This document shows, piece by piece, positions 24,939 to 33,480 of a DNA stretch of 64,000 nucleotides (position 1 is the stretch's first letter; the number at the start of each line of letters is the position of its first letter). A program made the translations under genes and the position numbers. A model generated the notes under the pieces. That model ran no database searches and had not been told where the DNA came from. It saw nothing but the letters and a program-made list of their open reading frames with translations. The stretch is from Rhodobacteraceae bacterium Alg231-04 (lineage in GTDB: Bacteria > Pseudomonadota > Alphaproteobacteria > Rhodobacterales > Rhodobacteraceae): assembly GCA_900143635.1 (NCBI GenBank), contig FREY01000011.1, positions 3-64,002 of the forward strand. Reading direction: 5' to 3'.

Positions 24939-27205
24939 GCTCCATCTACCTCCTGTTCGATAAGAGCTTGATCTTGGACATTGTCTACGACTTCCAAAGG
25001 GAGCGGAACGTAGTCATCACCCATCATCATCTTGTAATGGCCGGCATGACCCGACTCTTCGAAAATCCGCTGGAAAACAGCAAGGTGACGATCAACTTGG
25101 TTTGGATCACAAGCCAAGTAGAGATCATCTGGAGCAAAGTGCGAGCCATCGTTGATCCACGACAGCAAAGAATTGCAGACCATTTTGTCTTTGCCTTCGA
25201 AGCTGTCGATAATTGTCTCAGGCGTGATCCCGCCGTAGAACTTGAAGTAGTGTTCGAGAATTCTTCTAGTGACGTTCTGGATCGCGGTATCTGACGGCGG
25301 TTTTTGCCGGACCTCGCGCCAAAGTAGCTCATAGCTCGATTTGATCGGGTTCTCGTTGAAAGGCACAATCTGTGAGCAATCCGATGTCTTACGCACTACC
25401 CAAAACGTTTCATCACTTCTTGCCGTGGCACCGCTGCGCTTTTTATCGAACGTCACCTCCTTGTGGAAATAAATATTGTGCGTGAGTACAAACACTTGCT
25501 TGATTGGGCTTGTACCGGAACGCATCTCGGTAACTATGTGTTTTATCAGATTGCAGACGATGAAAAGAATGTCCGCGTCAAGGCTCGAGACGGGATCGTC
25601 GAACACAACAACTTTGTCGTTGGTGCCACCGCTCGAGTTGAACGAACCCCGGATCAGATACCAAAAATATAGGAAAGTAATGAAGGACTTCTCGCCTTCG
25701 CTCAGCGTCCGTTTCGCGTCGCTACCGTCCGCACGTTTGACTTCATAGAAACCGCTCTCCTCGCCTTCTGCGAGATGAAAATTGGTGAACCCAAATGACT
25801 TCAGAAGCTTATTGATGGCATCAATCGTTGGCTTGATGCTTGTAATCTTACGTTCATTTTCTTCGATCTCCTCTTGCTTGGCCACCAAGTTTTTCATTTC
25901 GGTCTCAATCTGACCGTTTAACGATGTGATCGCCTTGTCGAGATCATTAGCCTCCGTGTTGAACTGATTGTAGGTTGTCTTTGTGTCTTCGAGCAGCCGC
26001 TTCCAAACCTGGGATGTCAGTTCCTTCTTGCGAGCGGCAAGATTGTCAATGGTATCGTTGTTTGCTTTGACTTTCGCGTTGGCCGTGCTGATATGCCCAT
26101 TCACCGCAGCAAAGAGTGGGGCTGTGTCGGTGAGCGTGGCAGGAGCGCTTGGTTCTTTTCGTTTGGCTGAAATGTGCTCTACATTGCTATCCAGAGCGAG
26201 GCGAAGGGCTGTGACATCCTTCTCGAAAGCTTCGCGGTCAAGGTATGACGACTCAACAGTCTCGGCGGCGCTATATCCATCCAACAAGTTATTCGCAGCA
26301 GCCCTGTAGTCCGAAAGCAACTTGTCGATATCACCTAGGTCGGCAATATAAGTCTCGTCGAAATACGTCTCCAGGCTCAGCTTGAAGGCCGCATCAGTTT
26401 CTTGCTGACAAAACGGACACTGATCTTCCAATTGATCAAAAAAATGCCGCCCTTGCTGAACCCAGTCGCTATTGCCGAGCGTTTCAATCAGCCCAGCGAT
26501 ATCCACGTCTTCTTTGCCGATGATCTTTTTCTTTAGGATCGCGGCGCCTTCTAGCGCCGTAACCTTTGAACTGTCCTGATCGGGCAAAGTGCTTGCCGTT
26601 GTTAGCGCTCCCGAGAAGACGATCTCCGCGTCATCGCGGAGTTCTGTCATTTCCCTTAAAGTCGTTGTGTTGCTTGAAGCCTCTATCAGATAGCGGTCTC
26701 GGAATTTTTTCTTGTCGCTGTTGAGGCCAGTGAAGGCATCTTTCAATTCACTGAACTTTCCCTTGGCGTCCCAGACATTCTGCAAGAGGAGCGTATCGAG
26801 CGTTTCGCGTTCTTTCTTTTTTCCGCTTTCTCCATCCTCCCCAATAAGAATTTTTCGAAGGTTCTTTAGCTTAGCATCGATCTTATCAGCTTCGCCCTTT
26901 AGCGTCTTAATCCTTGTAGCGACCTCGATGTTCTCGCCGAAGGTGTAGATACCCTTGATGCTGCTTTCGGCATCGAAGTGTTTTTCCACAAAATCCTTGT
27001 TATAAACGCGGGTTTCTAACGCCGCTCCGCCTGTCCAGGATATCTTGCAATCAGGAAAACTTCCCGTGCCCTCGACCACACGAGAGATTGTTGTCTTTCC
27101 TGATCCGTTAGAACCGAAGATGTAATTGAGCTTCTTTAACTCTTCGAGCTTGGTGCCTGTCGCATCATACGCACCTTCATTCGCCAAAAATATGCTTTCG
27201 ATCAT
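24935..27205 (-). CDS. RloC-like ATPase, putative anticodon nuclease
   Basis: 756 residues, AAA_13 family. Walker A GSNGSGKTT is near 32; coiled coils flank a zinc-hook CPFC at 263-266. Then come the signature TLSEGEKSFITFLYFWY, Walker B VVVFDDPVSSLD (about 535) and H-loop VFVLTHNIYFHKEV. The C-terminal domain has R647-x3-E651 (RRILEHYF) and H689 (WINDGSH), the same order as the Arg-Glu-His triad of the PrrC anticodon nuclease. RloC is the zinc-hook version of PrrC, a phage-exclusion tRNA nuclease, with a similar length. It is first gene of the operon, with about 200 bp upstream for a promoter. ATPase and hook are certain; nuclease activity is inferred. Confidence 0.75.
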   Translation of the reverse strand: MIESIFLANEGAYDATGTKLEELKKLNYIFGSNGSGKTTISRVVEGTGSFPDCKISWTGGAALETRVYNKDFVEKHFDAESSIKGIYTFGENIEVATRIKTLKGEADKIDAKLKNLRKILIGEDGESGKKKERETLDTLLLQNVWDAKGKFSELKDAFTGLNSDKKKFRDRYLIEASSNTTTLREMTELRDDAEIVFSGALTTASTLPDQDSSKVTALEGAAILKKKIIGKEDVDIAGLIETLGNSDWVQQGRHFFDQLEDQCPFCQQETDAAFKLSLETYFDETYIADLGDIDKLLSDYRAAANNLLDGYSAAETVESSYLDREAFEKDVTALRLALDSNVEHISAKRKEPSAPATLTDTAPLFAAVNGHISTANAKVKANNDTIDNLAARKKELTSQVWKRLLEDTKTTYNQFNTEANDLDKAITSLNGQIETEMKNLVAKQEEIEENERKITSIKPTIDAINKLLKSFGFTNFHLAEGEESGFYEVKRADGSDAKRTLSEGEKSFITFLYFWYLIRGSFNSSGGTNDKVVVFDDPVSSLDADILFIVCNLIKHIVTEMRSGTSPIKQVFVLTHNIYFHKEVTFDKKRSGATARSDETFWVVRKTSDCSQIVPFNENPIKSSYELLWREVRQKPPSDTAIQNVTRRILEHYFKFYGGITPETIIDSFEGKDKMVCNSLLSWINDGSHFAPDDLYLACDPNQVDRHLAVFQRIFEESGHAGHYKMMMGDDYVPLPLEVVDNVQDQALIEQEVDGA

Positions 27206-27407
27206 CCAAACTTCTCAGCAATAAAATGAAGCCCTCGAATCCCACAACGGCCAGAGGTCATCCCGCACCGTCGCATTCGATCACAAATTATGCAATCATA
27301 GCGTGTTGCCGGACGGAACACTTTGACCACTCTGAACGATGCACCGCAGGTTCAAATCTGGATTTACCCAGTATTTCTTAAATGTTCCGGTATCGTGACA
27401 ACTATCG

Positions 27408-29300
27408 CTACCTGTCTGAAGCTTGCTCCAAAAACCGTTCCACCCTAGCTGTTCCCGCTTGGTAGTCGCCTAATTCGGGTTGTTCCGCGAGCTGCTCACC
27501 TCGCCCCCCAGAAGCCAAATCCTCAATCTCATCACGCCGTTTCCCACCACCTGCAAAGGCATCAACGGCTGCCTCTCTTGGCACTTCCAACGCTCCGATC
27601 TTAGCCTCCAGCGCCTTGATTTGCCCTTGCAGGCCGCGCATCTGGTCCCCCGCTGAGGGATAAGGCAGATCACCGATCTGCTTGTCGAAGATCTGCTTAA
27701 AGAACCGATCCTCATAGTATTTGATCCGCTTGGCGCGCACGGGCATTTGCGCGTCGACCACCAGAACGATGTCATCAAGATCCATGCGCCGCGCCTTGTC
27801 CTCGGGCAGCAAAGCGGTTTCTTCGGTCCGTTCGGACATGCTGCGACCGGCGAAGGGGTTGCGACCGACCGAGCGCGAGCGGGTCACAACGCGCTTGGTG
27901 GTTTTGCCGACGGCTTTGCTAAGCTCTTCGATGGTCTTCTCATCCGAGGGCGTCAGATAGAGCTTGATGCCCGCGTTACCCTGCAAGGCGCGGCGGGCGT
28001 TTTCACCATAGATCTCGTCAAGTGCCGGGATTGTCTGTGTGACGATCGCAAGATTGGCTCGGTACGATCGCAGGGTTTCAATGCTGTCCAGAACGATCGG
28101 CATTTTGCCCAGGCGGTTGAACTCATCGAGCATGATCATCACCGGCCAGGGTTCGTCCTTGCCGGGTTCATGATCCTGAAGCGATGCCAGCAAATCCGAG
28201 AAGAACAAGCGGATCAACGGCGCGAGCGGTTTTACCATCAGCGGTTCGACCACGAGATAAACCGAAAACGGCGACTTTCGGATGTCGCGGAAATCGAAGT
28301 CTGACGTTGCGGTCGCACGGTCGATGGCGGGGTTTGACCACTGCTTCAGGCCGGACGTCATCAAGAGCGACAGATAAGAGGTGAGCGTGTCGTTGTTGGT
28401 CGAGGCCATACGCATGAAAATCAGCTTGGCGGCTGGATTGACGACTTCGTCTGCGCGGCGGCGATACTCCTTCTGCTTGTCCCCGCCTGATGCAGTGATG
28501 CGGTAGATCTCGCCCAGGGTCGGCCGCTTTCGCTCAAATGCCAAAAGCCCTGCCGCCACGAATAGATCGATACCGCCATCGAGGAGCCCCTGAACCCGGT
28601 CGTTATCAGCCTGAAGGAACAGCGAAGCCAGGAGTTGCAGCTCCATCTGCTGGCGGTCGACATTCTCAAGTGCCGATATGCGCAGCAAGGGGTTGTATCG
28701 GTGCGAGCGGCCATCCTTCCAGTCAGTGGGCGCGAAGCGAAATACCCTGTCGCCCTGCGCGGCCCTGTGGCGCGCCGTTGCCGCGAAGTTCTCGCCCTTC
28801 ACGTCCAGCACCACCGCACTGCCCTGGTAGGTCAGAAGATTCGGGATGACGAACCCCGTCGTCTTGCCCCGTCCGGTCGGAGCGACGATCAGGGCATGGG
28901 GGAATACCTTGGACATAACGAAGGGTTTGCGACTCTTCGGCTTGCCCATTTTGCCGAGAACAAAGCCATGGCCGGGCTTACCGAAGAAGCCATTGCGCTT
29001 CATCTCGGACATGTGCTGCCAGTGGGTTTCGCCGAACTTGGTCAGCGCGTCATTCATCAAGACAGCGCTGAGCAAAACACCAGCGCAGGTGCATACCCCA
29101 ACGATCAAGTGAACGATCTGCATATCGTCGGGATGGGTTGTTCGAAGTACCCCATAGCTGCGCGCCAGCATCAGGAAATCGATATCCGCCCCGACCCCGA
29201 CCCAGCGGAACGTCAGAAAGGCCGACGCCAGAACATACCCCAGCACCGCGCCAAGAAGGGCAAAGCTCATGACGCCGAGTGCGATCCGCGCCTTACCCAT
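27408..29300 (-). CDS. virD4: VirD4/TraG coupling protein
   Basis: Type IV coupling protein that brings the relaxosome to the channel, 630 residues from the ATG at 29300. Two N-terminal membrane helices (about 5-30 and 55-80), Walker A APTGRGKT near 140, VVLDVKGEN, then Walker B VMIMLDEFNRLGKMP. I prefer this start because its ATG overlaps the relaxase stop (CATGGGTAA); the longer frame would overlap by 71 bases. The C-terminal 60 residues are charged and variable. Confidence 0.93.
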   Translation of the reverse strand: MGKARIALGVMSFALLGAVLGYVLASAFLTFRWVGVGADIDFLMLARSYGVLRTTHPDDMQIVHLIVGVCTCAGVLLSAVLMNDALTKFGETHWQHMSEMKRNGFFGKPGHGFVLGKMGKPKSRKPFVMSKVFPHALIVAPTGRGKTTGFVIPNLLTYQGSAVVLDVKGENFAATARHRAAQGDRVFRFAPTDWKDGRSHRYNPLLRISALENVDRQQMELQLLASLFLQADNDRVQGLLDGGIDLFVAAGLLAFERKRPTLGEIYRITASGGDKQKEYRRRADEVVNPAAKLIFMRMASTNNDTLTSYLSLLMTSGLKQWSNPAIDRATATSDFDFRDIRKSPFSVYLVVEPLMVKPLAPLIRLFFSDLLASLQDHEPGKDEPWPVMIMLDEFNRLGKMPIVLDSIETLRSYRANLAIVTQTIPALDEIYGENARRALQGNAGIKLYLTPSDEKTIEELSKAVGKTTKRVVTRSRSVGRNPFAGRSMSERTEETALLPEDKARRMDLDDIVLVVDAQMPVRAKRIKYYEDRFFKQIFDKQIGDLPYPSAGDQMRGLQGQIKALEAKIGALEVPREAAVDAFAGGGKRRDEIEDLASGGRGEQLAEQPELGDYQAGTARVERFLEQASDR

Positions 29301-31101
29301 GCGTCGCGCCCTTTTCGCCGTCGGCATCGACATGCCGCTCGCGTTGAACATCAATTTCTTCATTGGCGATCTCGTCTAGGACATGCTCCATCGCCACACT
29401 GTTCGTCAGAGCGGCATCGCTCTGCAGATAGGCCTTAGCCGCATAGAGCCGGTCCAGGCGGTCTTCGATATGTTCCTCCAGCGCGGTCTCATCGCCAATT
29501 GCCAAGTCCGGGGTATTTTCTTCACCGGCCAGATCCTCCAGTTCGGCCCTCAAGGTCTCGCGCTCCAGATCGTTTCGGAATGGATCTGCGGTCGGATCAT
29601 CTCTCAAACGGCTCAGGATGTCAGAGGTGGTCGGCGGCAACCCGTCGACTATGGCTTCCTCCCGGTCGGCCTCCACCGCTCCACTGTACTTGAGAACTTC
29701 AGCATCGGCCAACATACGGCCCAGATCACTGTGCACCTGGTCAAGACGGTCGATCACTTTCTCAAGCTCATCGGCGCTCGCCAAGTCAAAGCCTTCCTTG
29801 TCGGCAATCGCCTTCAGATCCTGTCCAAGCCATTGCTGTTCCAGCGCGGCATTGCCCGCGCCAATCTCGACGCGGCGCGTCACCTCTTGCGCGTCAATGC
29901 CAGTGCCTTTCAAAGCCTGCTGAAGACGTTCGGTAAGTGCCGTATCCCGCAATGCGCTTTGTGCATCGGCCTGAATGTTCGCGGCCGAATAGATCCCGCT
30001 CTTGGATGCATCCTCAAGCAAGGTATGGGACTGCGTTCCCATTGGGCTGAGATGCGACAAAGAGCGATAGATGTCGTTCAGCTCATGCTCCAGTGCCGCA
30101 CGCCGCTCCACCGGGGCGTCAGCGACAATGCGTTCGGCTTGGTTGATCTTGTCGTGAAAGGCATCCACGACCTCATCAAATGAATGTTGTTCTTCGGCCA
30201 TACCATATACCTTTCCATCTGCTTCAATCGGTTTGCCCTGCGCCAAGAGCCGCGCGGCCTTATCCAAGGCTGCTGCAATGTCATGCTGGCTCTCGCGCGA
30301 GGCTTCGGCAGCAAGGCCGCGGTAAAGCCGCGCATTCTGCGCCACCTCGGCCATTGCGCGGTCAAGTTCTGACCCCACGCGCTCGCGCTCAATCAGCTTC
30401 TGGCCCGAGGCTTCCGCGCGACGCTGGTCAACATCGCTTGGCCTCTTCGTCGTGATCCCACGTTCGAGCTTTCGGGTCGCCTCAAGCCGCAGCCCATAGC
30501 GGTCCGACACCTCCACCATCGCCTCCCGAAAACTGTCGTAGTTGAAGTGGTGCCCTTCTTTCAGAAAGAAGAACTCCCCGTCCTTGCTGCGCCGGTTCAG
30601 GACGATATGGGCGTGTGGGTGGTCCCGGTCCTCATGCACGGCGGCGATGTAGTCAAAGTGGCTGCCTTCGCCCTGAAAGAAACGCTCGCAAATCTCGCGT
30701 GTGATGTCGGCGACATCCTCGCGGCGCGTGCCAATCGGGAAGGCCATCAGTAGGTGCGTTGTATGCCCCAGCTTGGGATGGAACCCCTCATTCCATTGCG
30801 CTGAAAACCGACGCGTGACCTGCTCGATCTCTTTGGCTGACAGAACGCTTTGGCCGTCATAGGTGCCCCGGCTGTCGATGATAATGCTCGACTTGGTGGT
30901 CAGGTATTCCAGTTGGTTGCGCAGCTGCGTTTTGTTGTGTGTGCCGCCATCGCGAATAGCTTTGAAGATCGCGGGGGAATGGCCCATGGCGGCGCGCGCC
31001 ATCTGCTTTGCACGGGCGCGCGGGACGCTGCCGCGAATGCGGCTCCAGTCGCGATCGAAGAAGGCCTCCTGCGCGGCAGAAACGGCGCTATTCCGGGCCA
31101 T
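29293..31101 (-). CDS. VirD2-like relaxase
   Basis: 602 residues. It nicks oriT and pilots the strand into the recipient. The relaxase domain covers about 60-260 and contains HTTHLLMAFPIGT, the metal-binding HEDRDHPHAHIVLNRR near 160 and NYDSFREAMVEVSDRYGL as in VirD2. The catalytic Tyr is probably within LEYLTTKSS near 70. The C-terminal 340 residues are helical and acidic, probably the transfer signal and coupling-protein contact. The ATG at 31101 is inside the mobC-like gene (14-base overlap). Confidence 0.92.
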   Translation of the reverse strand: MARNSAVSAAQEAFFDRDWSRIRGSVPRARAKQMARAAMGHSPAIFKAIRDGGTHNKTQLRNQLEYLTTKSSIIIDSRGTYDGQSVLSAKEIEQVTRRFSAQWNEGFHPKLGHTTHLLMAFPIGTRREDVADITREICERFFQGEGSHFDYIAAVHEDRDHPHAHIVLNRRSKDGEFFFLKEGHHFNYDSFREAMVEVSDRYGLRLEATRKLERGITTKRPSDVDQRRAEASGQKLIERERVGSELDRAMAEVAQNARLYRGLAAEASRESQHDIAAALDKAARLLAQGKPIEADGKVYGMAEEQHSFDEVVDAFHDKINQAERIVADAPVERRAALEHELNDIYRSLSHLSPMGTQSHTLLEDASKSGIYSAANIQADAQSALRDTALTERLQQALKGTGIDAQEVTRRVEIGAGNAALEQQWLGQDLKAIADKEGFDLASADELEKVIDRLDQVHSDLGRMLADAEVLKYSGAVEADREEAIVDGLPPTTSDILSRLRDDPTADPFRNDLERETLRAELEDLAGEENTPDLAIGDETALEEHIEDRLDRLYAAKAYLQSDAALTNSVAMEHVLDEIANEEIDVQRERHVDADGEKGATHG

Positions 31102-31678
31102 CGGCAAAGCCTCCCAGTACGCGGGCAACCTCGCCGGACAATGCGCTGCGGCGACGCTGCGCCATGTCCTGAACCTGGTCTGCAATGTCGAAGATCAGCC
31201 CGGCCAAAGCGCGGACTTGGGCATGGGCAGAATTGCCATAGGGCGGCGTCTTGCCCTGACGTTTTGCTTCGTTCAGGCGCTGCGCAATCTGGTTGATATT
31301 GTTGCCGGTCCGATTGAGCGAGGCCGATAGCCCCTGCATCTGATTGGCCAGTTCATCGTCGGGAACGAAGAGATCGTTTGAGGCATGGATCAGCCGACGC
31401 AGCCCTTCGGCGCGGTTGGCAATATCATGCCGCGTCAGCACGGCATCAAAGTTCGCAAGCTCCTTTGGCGTAAGCCGGACATTCACCAGCTCAGAGCGCA
31501 CGCGCGCATCAAGCTTGCGGCTTTGATCGCCCTTCAACGTGTAGAAGATGCTGCGCGGCGTGACGCCGAATTCACGGGCCAGATCCTCGATCGGCACCCC
31601 TTCGGCACGCTTGCGCACGATGGCAAAACGCTGGTTCTGCGTCAGTCGTTTGTGCCGTGGTGCGCGCGGTCGGCCCAT
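31088..31678 (-). CDS. MobC-like relaxosome accessory protein
   Basis: 196 residues. An N-terminal helix-turn-helix (FAIVRKRAEGVPIEDLAREF, then GVTPRSIFYTLKG) probably binds oriT. The central and C-terminal parts show the MobC pattern (VRLTPKELANFDAVL, LSASLNRTGNNINQIAQRLN). It is first gene of the mobilisation operon, just right of which lies the palindrome cluster taken as oriT. It helps the relaxase open the nic region by analogy. Confidence 0.85.
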   Translation of the reverse strand: MGRPRAPRHKRLTQNQRFAIVRKRAEGVPIEDLAREFGVTPRSIFYTLKGDQSRKLDARVRSELVNVRLTPKELANFDAVLTRHDIANRAEGLRRLIHASNDLFVPDDELANQMQGLSASLNRTGNNINQIAQRLNEAKRQGKTPPYGNSAHAQVRALAGLIFDIADQVQDMAQRRRSALSGEVARVLGGFADGPE

Positions 31679-31711
31679 GTGAAGTAATCATCCCTATTTC
31701 TTGCCAGCATC

Positions 31712-31783
31712 ATACAGGCAGCCCTGTTATGGCATTTCGCCATAATTGATTCAATATTATAATATTGCATCAACTGCCTGTAT
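31712..31783. other. Probable oriT: nested inverted repeats
   Basis: A 72-bp stretch flanked by the inverted repeat ATACAGGCAG (31712-31721) and CTGCCTGTAT (31774-31783). Inside are TTATGGCatttcGCCATAA (31727-31745) and the perfect palindrome CAATATTATAATATTG (31752-31767). It lies directly upstream of the mobC-like and relaxase genes, the usual place of an origin of transfer. The AT-rich palindrome also carries TATAAT on both strands and may double as promoter/operator. The nic site cannot be read from sequence alone. Confidence 0.6.
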
Positions 31784-31793
31784 TCCGTTTGGA

Positions 31794-31847
31794 GCAGCCA
31801 TCGGCTGCGACCGCCGGGCAAAGCCCGGCCCCATGCGCAAGGCATGG
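31794..31847. repeat. Three consecutive hairpins next to oriT
   Basis: GCAGCCatcGGCTGC (31794-31808), GCCGGGCaaaGCCCGGC (31813-31829) and CCATGCgcaagGCATGG (31831-31847) follow one another without gaps of more than four bases. They could terminate the leftward small-gene operon or be part of the oriT fold. No U-tract follows on the minus strand. Confidence 0.5.
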
Positions 31848-31852
31848 CACCA

Positions 31853-32134
31853 CTAATCGTGGTTCCACGCCTCAGCATCGCCAAGCAATTGCAAAGCAAT
31901 TGCGCGGGCCACGCCTTCGGCGCTGGAATAGATTTGATGGTCGGTCAGCTCGTGCAGATCAAAAGGCTGTTGCGGGTCGTCCGGGGTCTCGACGCGAACA
32001 TAGATCGCCCAGCCATCGATCAGTGCTGGATCATCACAATACTCCTGCCCGCCATCGGGCAGATTACAGAACCCATGAAGATGCACACTGGCGCGGCCCT
32101 CTCGGGCCGCCTGCTTGATATCAGAATACTTCAT
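31853..32134 (-). CDS. Small leading-region protein
   Basis: 93 residues starting MKYSDIKQAAREGRASVHLH. It is soluble and acidic, with a mixed alpha/beta look and the sequence GWAIYVRVETPDDPQQPF. It is last of four short leftward genes that overlap at their ends. No motif is known to me. Genes of this size next to oriT often act early in the recipient. Confidence 0.65.
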   Translation of the reverse strand: MKYSDIKQAAREGRASVHLHGFCNLPDGGQEYCDDPALIDGWAIYVRVETPDDPQQPFDLHELTDHQIYSSAEGVARAIALQLLGDAEAWNHD

Positions 32135-32345
32135 GGCAAACCTCGGCGCTTTCACCGATGAAAAATTCGTCAGGGTTGCCGTTCAGGCGGGTGCCATCCC
32201 GACTGGTCAAACCAATAGCTGACCCATTCCGTGTGAAGGTGATGAGGTATTGCCCGAGGTCATCACGCGTCACCACATAGCCGCTGTTGACCCAATGAAC
32301 GCGGTTGCCCGCGTCCACTGCTGCTTTGATGTCTTCCAAGGTCAT
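32121..32345 (-). CDS. Small leading-region protein
   Basis: 74 residues starting MTLEDIKAAVDAGNRVHWVN. A short helix is followed by beta strands (GYVVTRDDLGQYLITFTRNG). It resembles its downstream neighbour in plan (helix with IK-AA-G, then strands), suggesting an old duplication. It overlaps both neighbours by 4-14 bases. Function unknown. Confidence 0.65.
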   Translation of the reverse strand: MTLEDIKAAVDAGNRVHWVNSGYVVTRDDLGQYLITFTRNGSAIGLTSRDGTRLNGNPDEFFIGESAEVCHEVF

Positions 32346-32545
32346 CGCAACGCCTCCTCAAGGATTGCGAGCGCCCCGAGACAATCGTCGATATAGGGCT
32401 GCTCTTCGCCGTCCAGATCGTTCAATTCCAGTCGGTTCAACACCGCGTAAAGCGTGGCGCGCGCCTCACGGGCAGCGCTTCGCAAGCTGACGGTATCTTC
32501 CAGACGCGCCGTCGCAAAATCATCGCTGTGATAGTCAGGGATCAT
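32342..32545 (-). CDS. Small helical leading-region protein
   Basis: 67 residues starting MIPDYHSDDFATARLEDTVS. It is almost entirely helical and acidic. The ATG at 32545 overlaps the stop of the gene before it (ATGA), which favours it over the ATG 27 bases upstream. No motif recognised. Confidence 0.6.
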   Translation of the reverse strand: MIPDYHSDDFATARLEDTVSLRSAAREARATLYAVLNRLELNDLDGEEQPYIDDCLGALAILEEALR

Positions 32546-32850
32546 CGGATTTCTCCTGCCTTGTGTTTCCAACGCGGGGCGATGTCTTTGAACGGCACGG
32601 TGAAGGGCGGCAGCGCGTCAAAGCCATTCGAGCTCTTGACCACCTTCACCTTGGCGCAATCCTCCTCGACGCTGAGGATCTCGACACAGAACACGCCCCC
32701 CAAACCGGACGGGACAACGATCTCCCTCAGCTCGTGCCGATGCTTTCCGCAATAGACGCAGGTGCTATAAAGCCCGTCGATGATGTGACCGCCGGTCGTG
32801 CGATCACAGTCGCAGGTCCAGAATTTCGGGGGCTGATATTTGTGAGCCAT
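32542..32850 (-). CDS. Small zinc-ribbon-like leading-region protein
   Basis: 102 residues starting MAHKYQPPKFWTCDCDRTTG. It has a likely zinc knuckle (CDCD and CVYCGKH near 13-35), then a beta-rich half. The ATG at 32850 has the ribosome-binding site GAGGAGG with the same spacing and flanking bases as ardC, because both genes share a duplicated leader. First gene of the four-gene operon. Confidence 0.65.
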   Translation of the reverse strand: MAHKYQPPKFWTCDCDRTTGGHIIDGLYSTCVYCGKHRHELREIVVPSGLGGVFCVEILSVEEDCAKVKVVKSSNGFDALPPFTVPFKDIAPRWKHKAGEIR

Positions 32851-33150
32851 TTGTGGCCTCCTCTTGGGTGCTGCGGTTGGGGCTTGGCTCCCCTCCCGCC
32901 GATGGGCTGCACACCGGCCCATCTGATCTGACCGAATACGCATGTATTCGGCGGAACAGAGTGGGTGGGGGCACAGCCCGACCCACGCCCCTGGAGCGGC
33001 CAGTCAAAGGGTCAGAGCCAGCAACTGGTGCGGCCCGCAGCGCACGCCCTCGCGCGAGGACACGGGTTGCAGGCTTTGACGACGCGCCCGCGCGGCGCTT
33101 GCCCATTGACGGGGCGCGACAGGGATGTTGGGCGGACCAATCAAATTGAA
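32851..33150 (-). promoter_or_regulatory. Structured leader, copy A
   Basis: Non-coding 300 bp upstream of the four-gene operon, repeated upstream of ardC at 34356-34680. Shared parts, in the same order, are: TTGTGGCCTCCTC next to the start codon; a 43-base exact block (32923-32965) containing CCGAATACGCATGTATTCGG at 32932-32951; and CAGGGATGTTGGGCGGACCA at 33120-33139. The same order and similar spacing in both copies points to a working promoter/leader module, not chance. Confidence 0.75.
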
Positions 33151-33216
33151 AGAAGCCTGAAGGAGGTGAGCGGGCTGAAAGCCAGCCGATCCTCCGCACA
33201 GTCCGTTTCTCAGAGC

Positions 33217-33240
33217 GGCCCGTGCGCAGCAGCACGGGCC
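33217..33240. other. 9-bp stem hairpin
   Basis: GGCCCGTGC-gcagca-GCACGGGCC followed on the plus strand by acaattttt. It sits between leader A and the ardC-operon terminator. It could act as a plus-strand terminator or be part of the leader structure; no plus-strand gene ends here. Confidence 0.4.
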
Positions 33241-33267
33241 ACAATTTTTCATCTGGTTCAAAATGCC

Positions 33268-33295
33268 TGCGCCCCGCCACATGAGGCGGGGCGCA
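33268..33295 (-). terminator. Terminator of the ardC operon
   Basis: An 11-bp perfect stem TGCGCCCCGCC/GGCGGGGCGCA with a 6-base loop begins 5 bp after the stop of the zinc-ribbon gene. On the minus strand it is followed by GGCATTTTG. Position and strength fit an intrinsic terminator with a short U-tract. Confidence 0.7.
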
Positions 33296-33300
33296 GACGT

Positions 33301-33480
33301 TTAAAGCTCAACACCGGCTTTCAAGTTGCCGTCCGGATCCAGCCAGGAACGGGCCTCGGCGCAATCCAAGCAAATACAGGAGCAACTGCCTTTCACGATG
33401 ACCGGCGCGAGAAAGATCACTGGGTTTGACGCGCCGCATTTGCGGCACGTCATCGGGGGCAGGATTGCTGGCCCGCTCAT
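33301..33480 (-). CDS. Small zinc-ribbon protein coupled to ardC
   Basis: 59 residues starting MSGPAILPPMTCRKCGASNP. Cysteines in CRKC and in CSCICLDC give a likely zinc ribbon. The ATG overlaps the ardC stop (33477-33480, ATGA), and a strong terminator follows, so it is the second and last gene of the ardC operon. Function unknown; by position it may help ArdC or act on DNA in the recipient. Confidence 0.7.
   Translation of the reverse strand: MSGPAILPPMTCRKCGASNPVIFLAPVIVKGSCSCICLDCAEARSWLDPDGNLKAGVEL

Noticed and set aside
20359-27205. Wadjet, Lamassu or Zorya system
   Set aside because: The three-gene operon has SMC-like ATPases, but there is no JetD/toprim-type nuclease, no MukE/F-like subunits, no LmuA-type effector and no MotAB-like channel. 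A metallophosphoesterase plus RloC-like protein does not fit these types.
28635-29438. 267-codon plus-strand open frame
   Set aside because: Antisense to virD4 and the relaxase end; a shadow frame.
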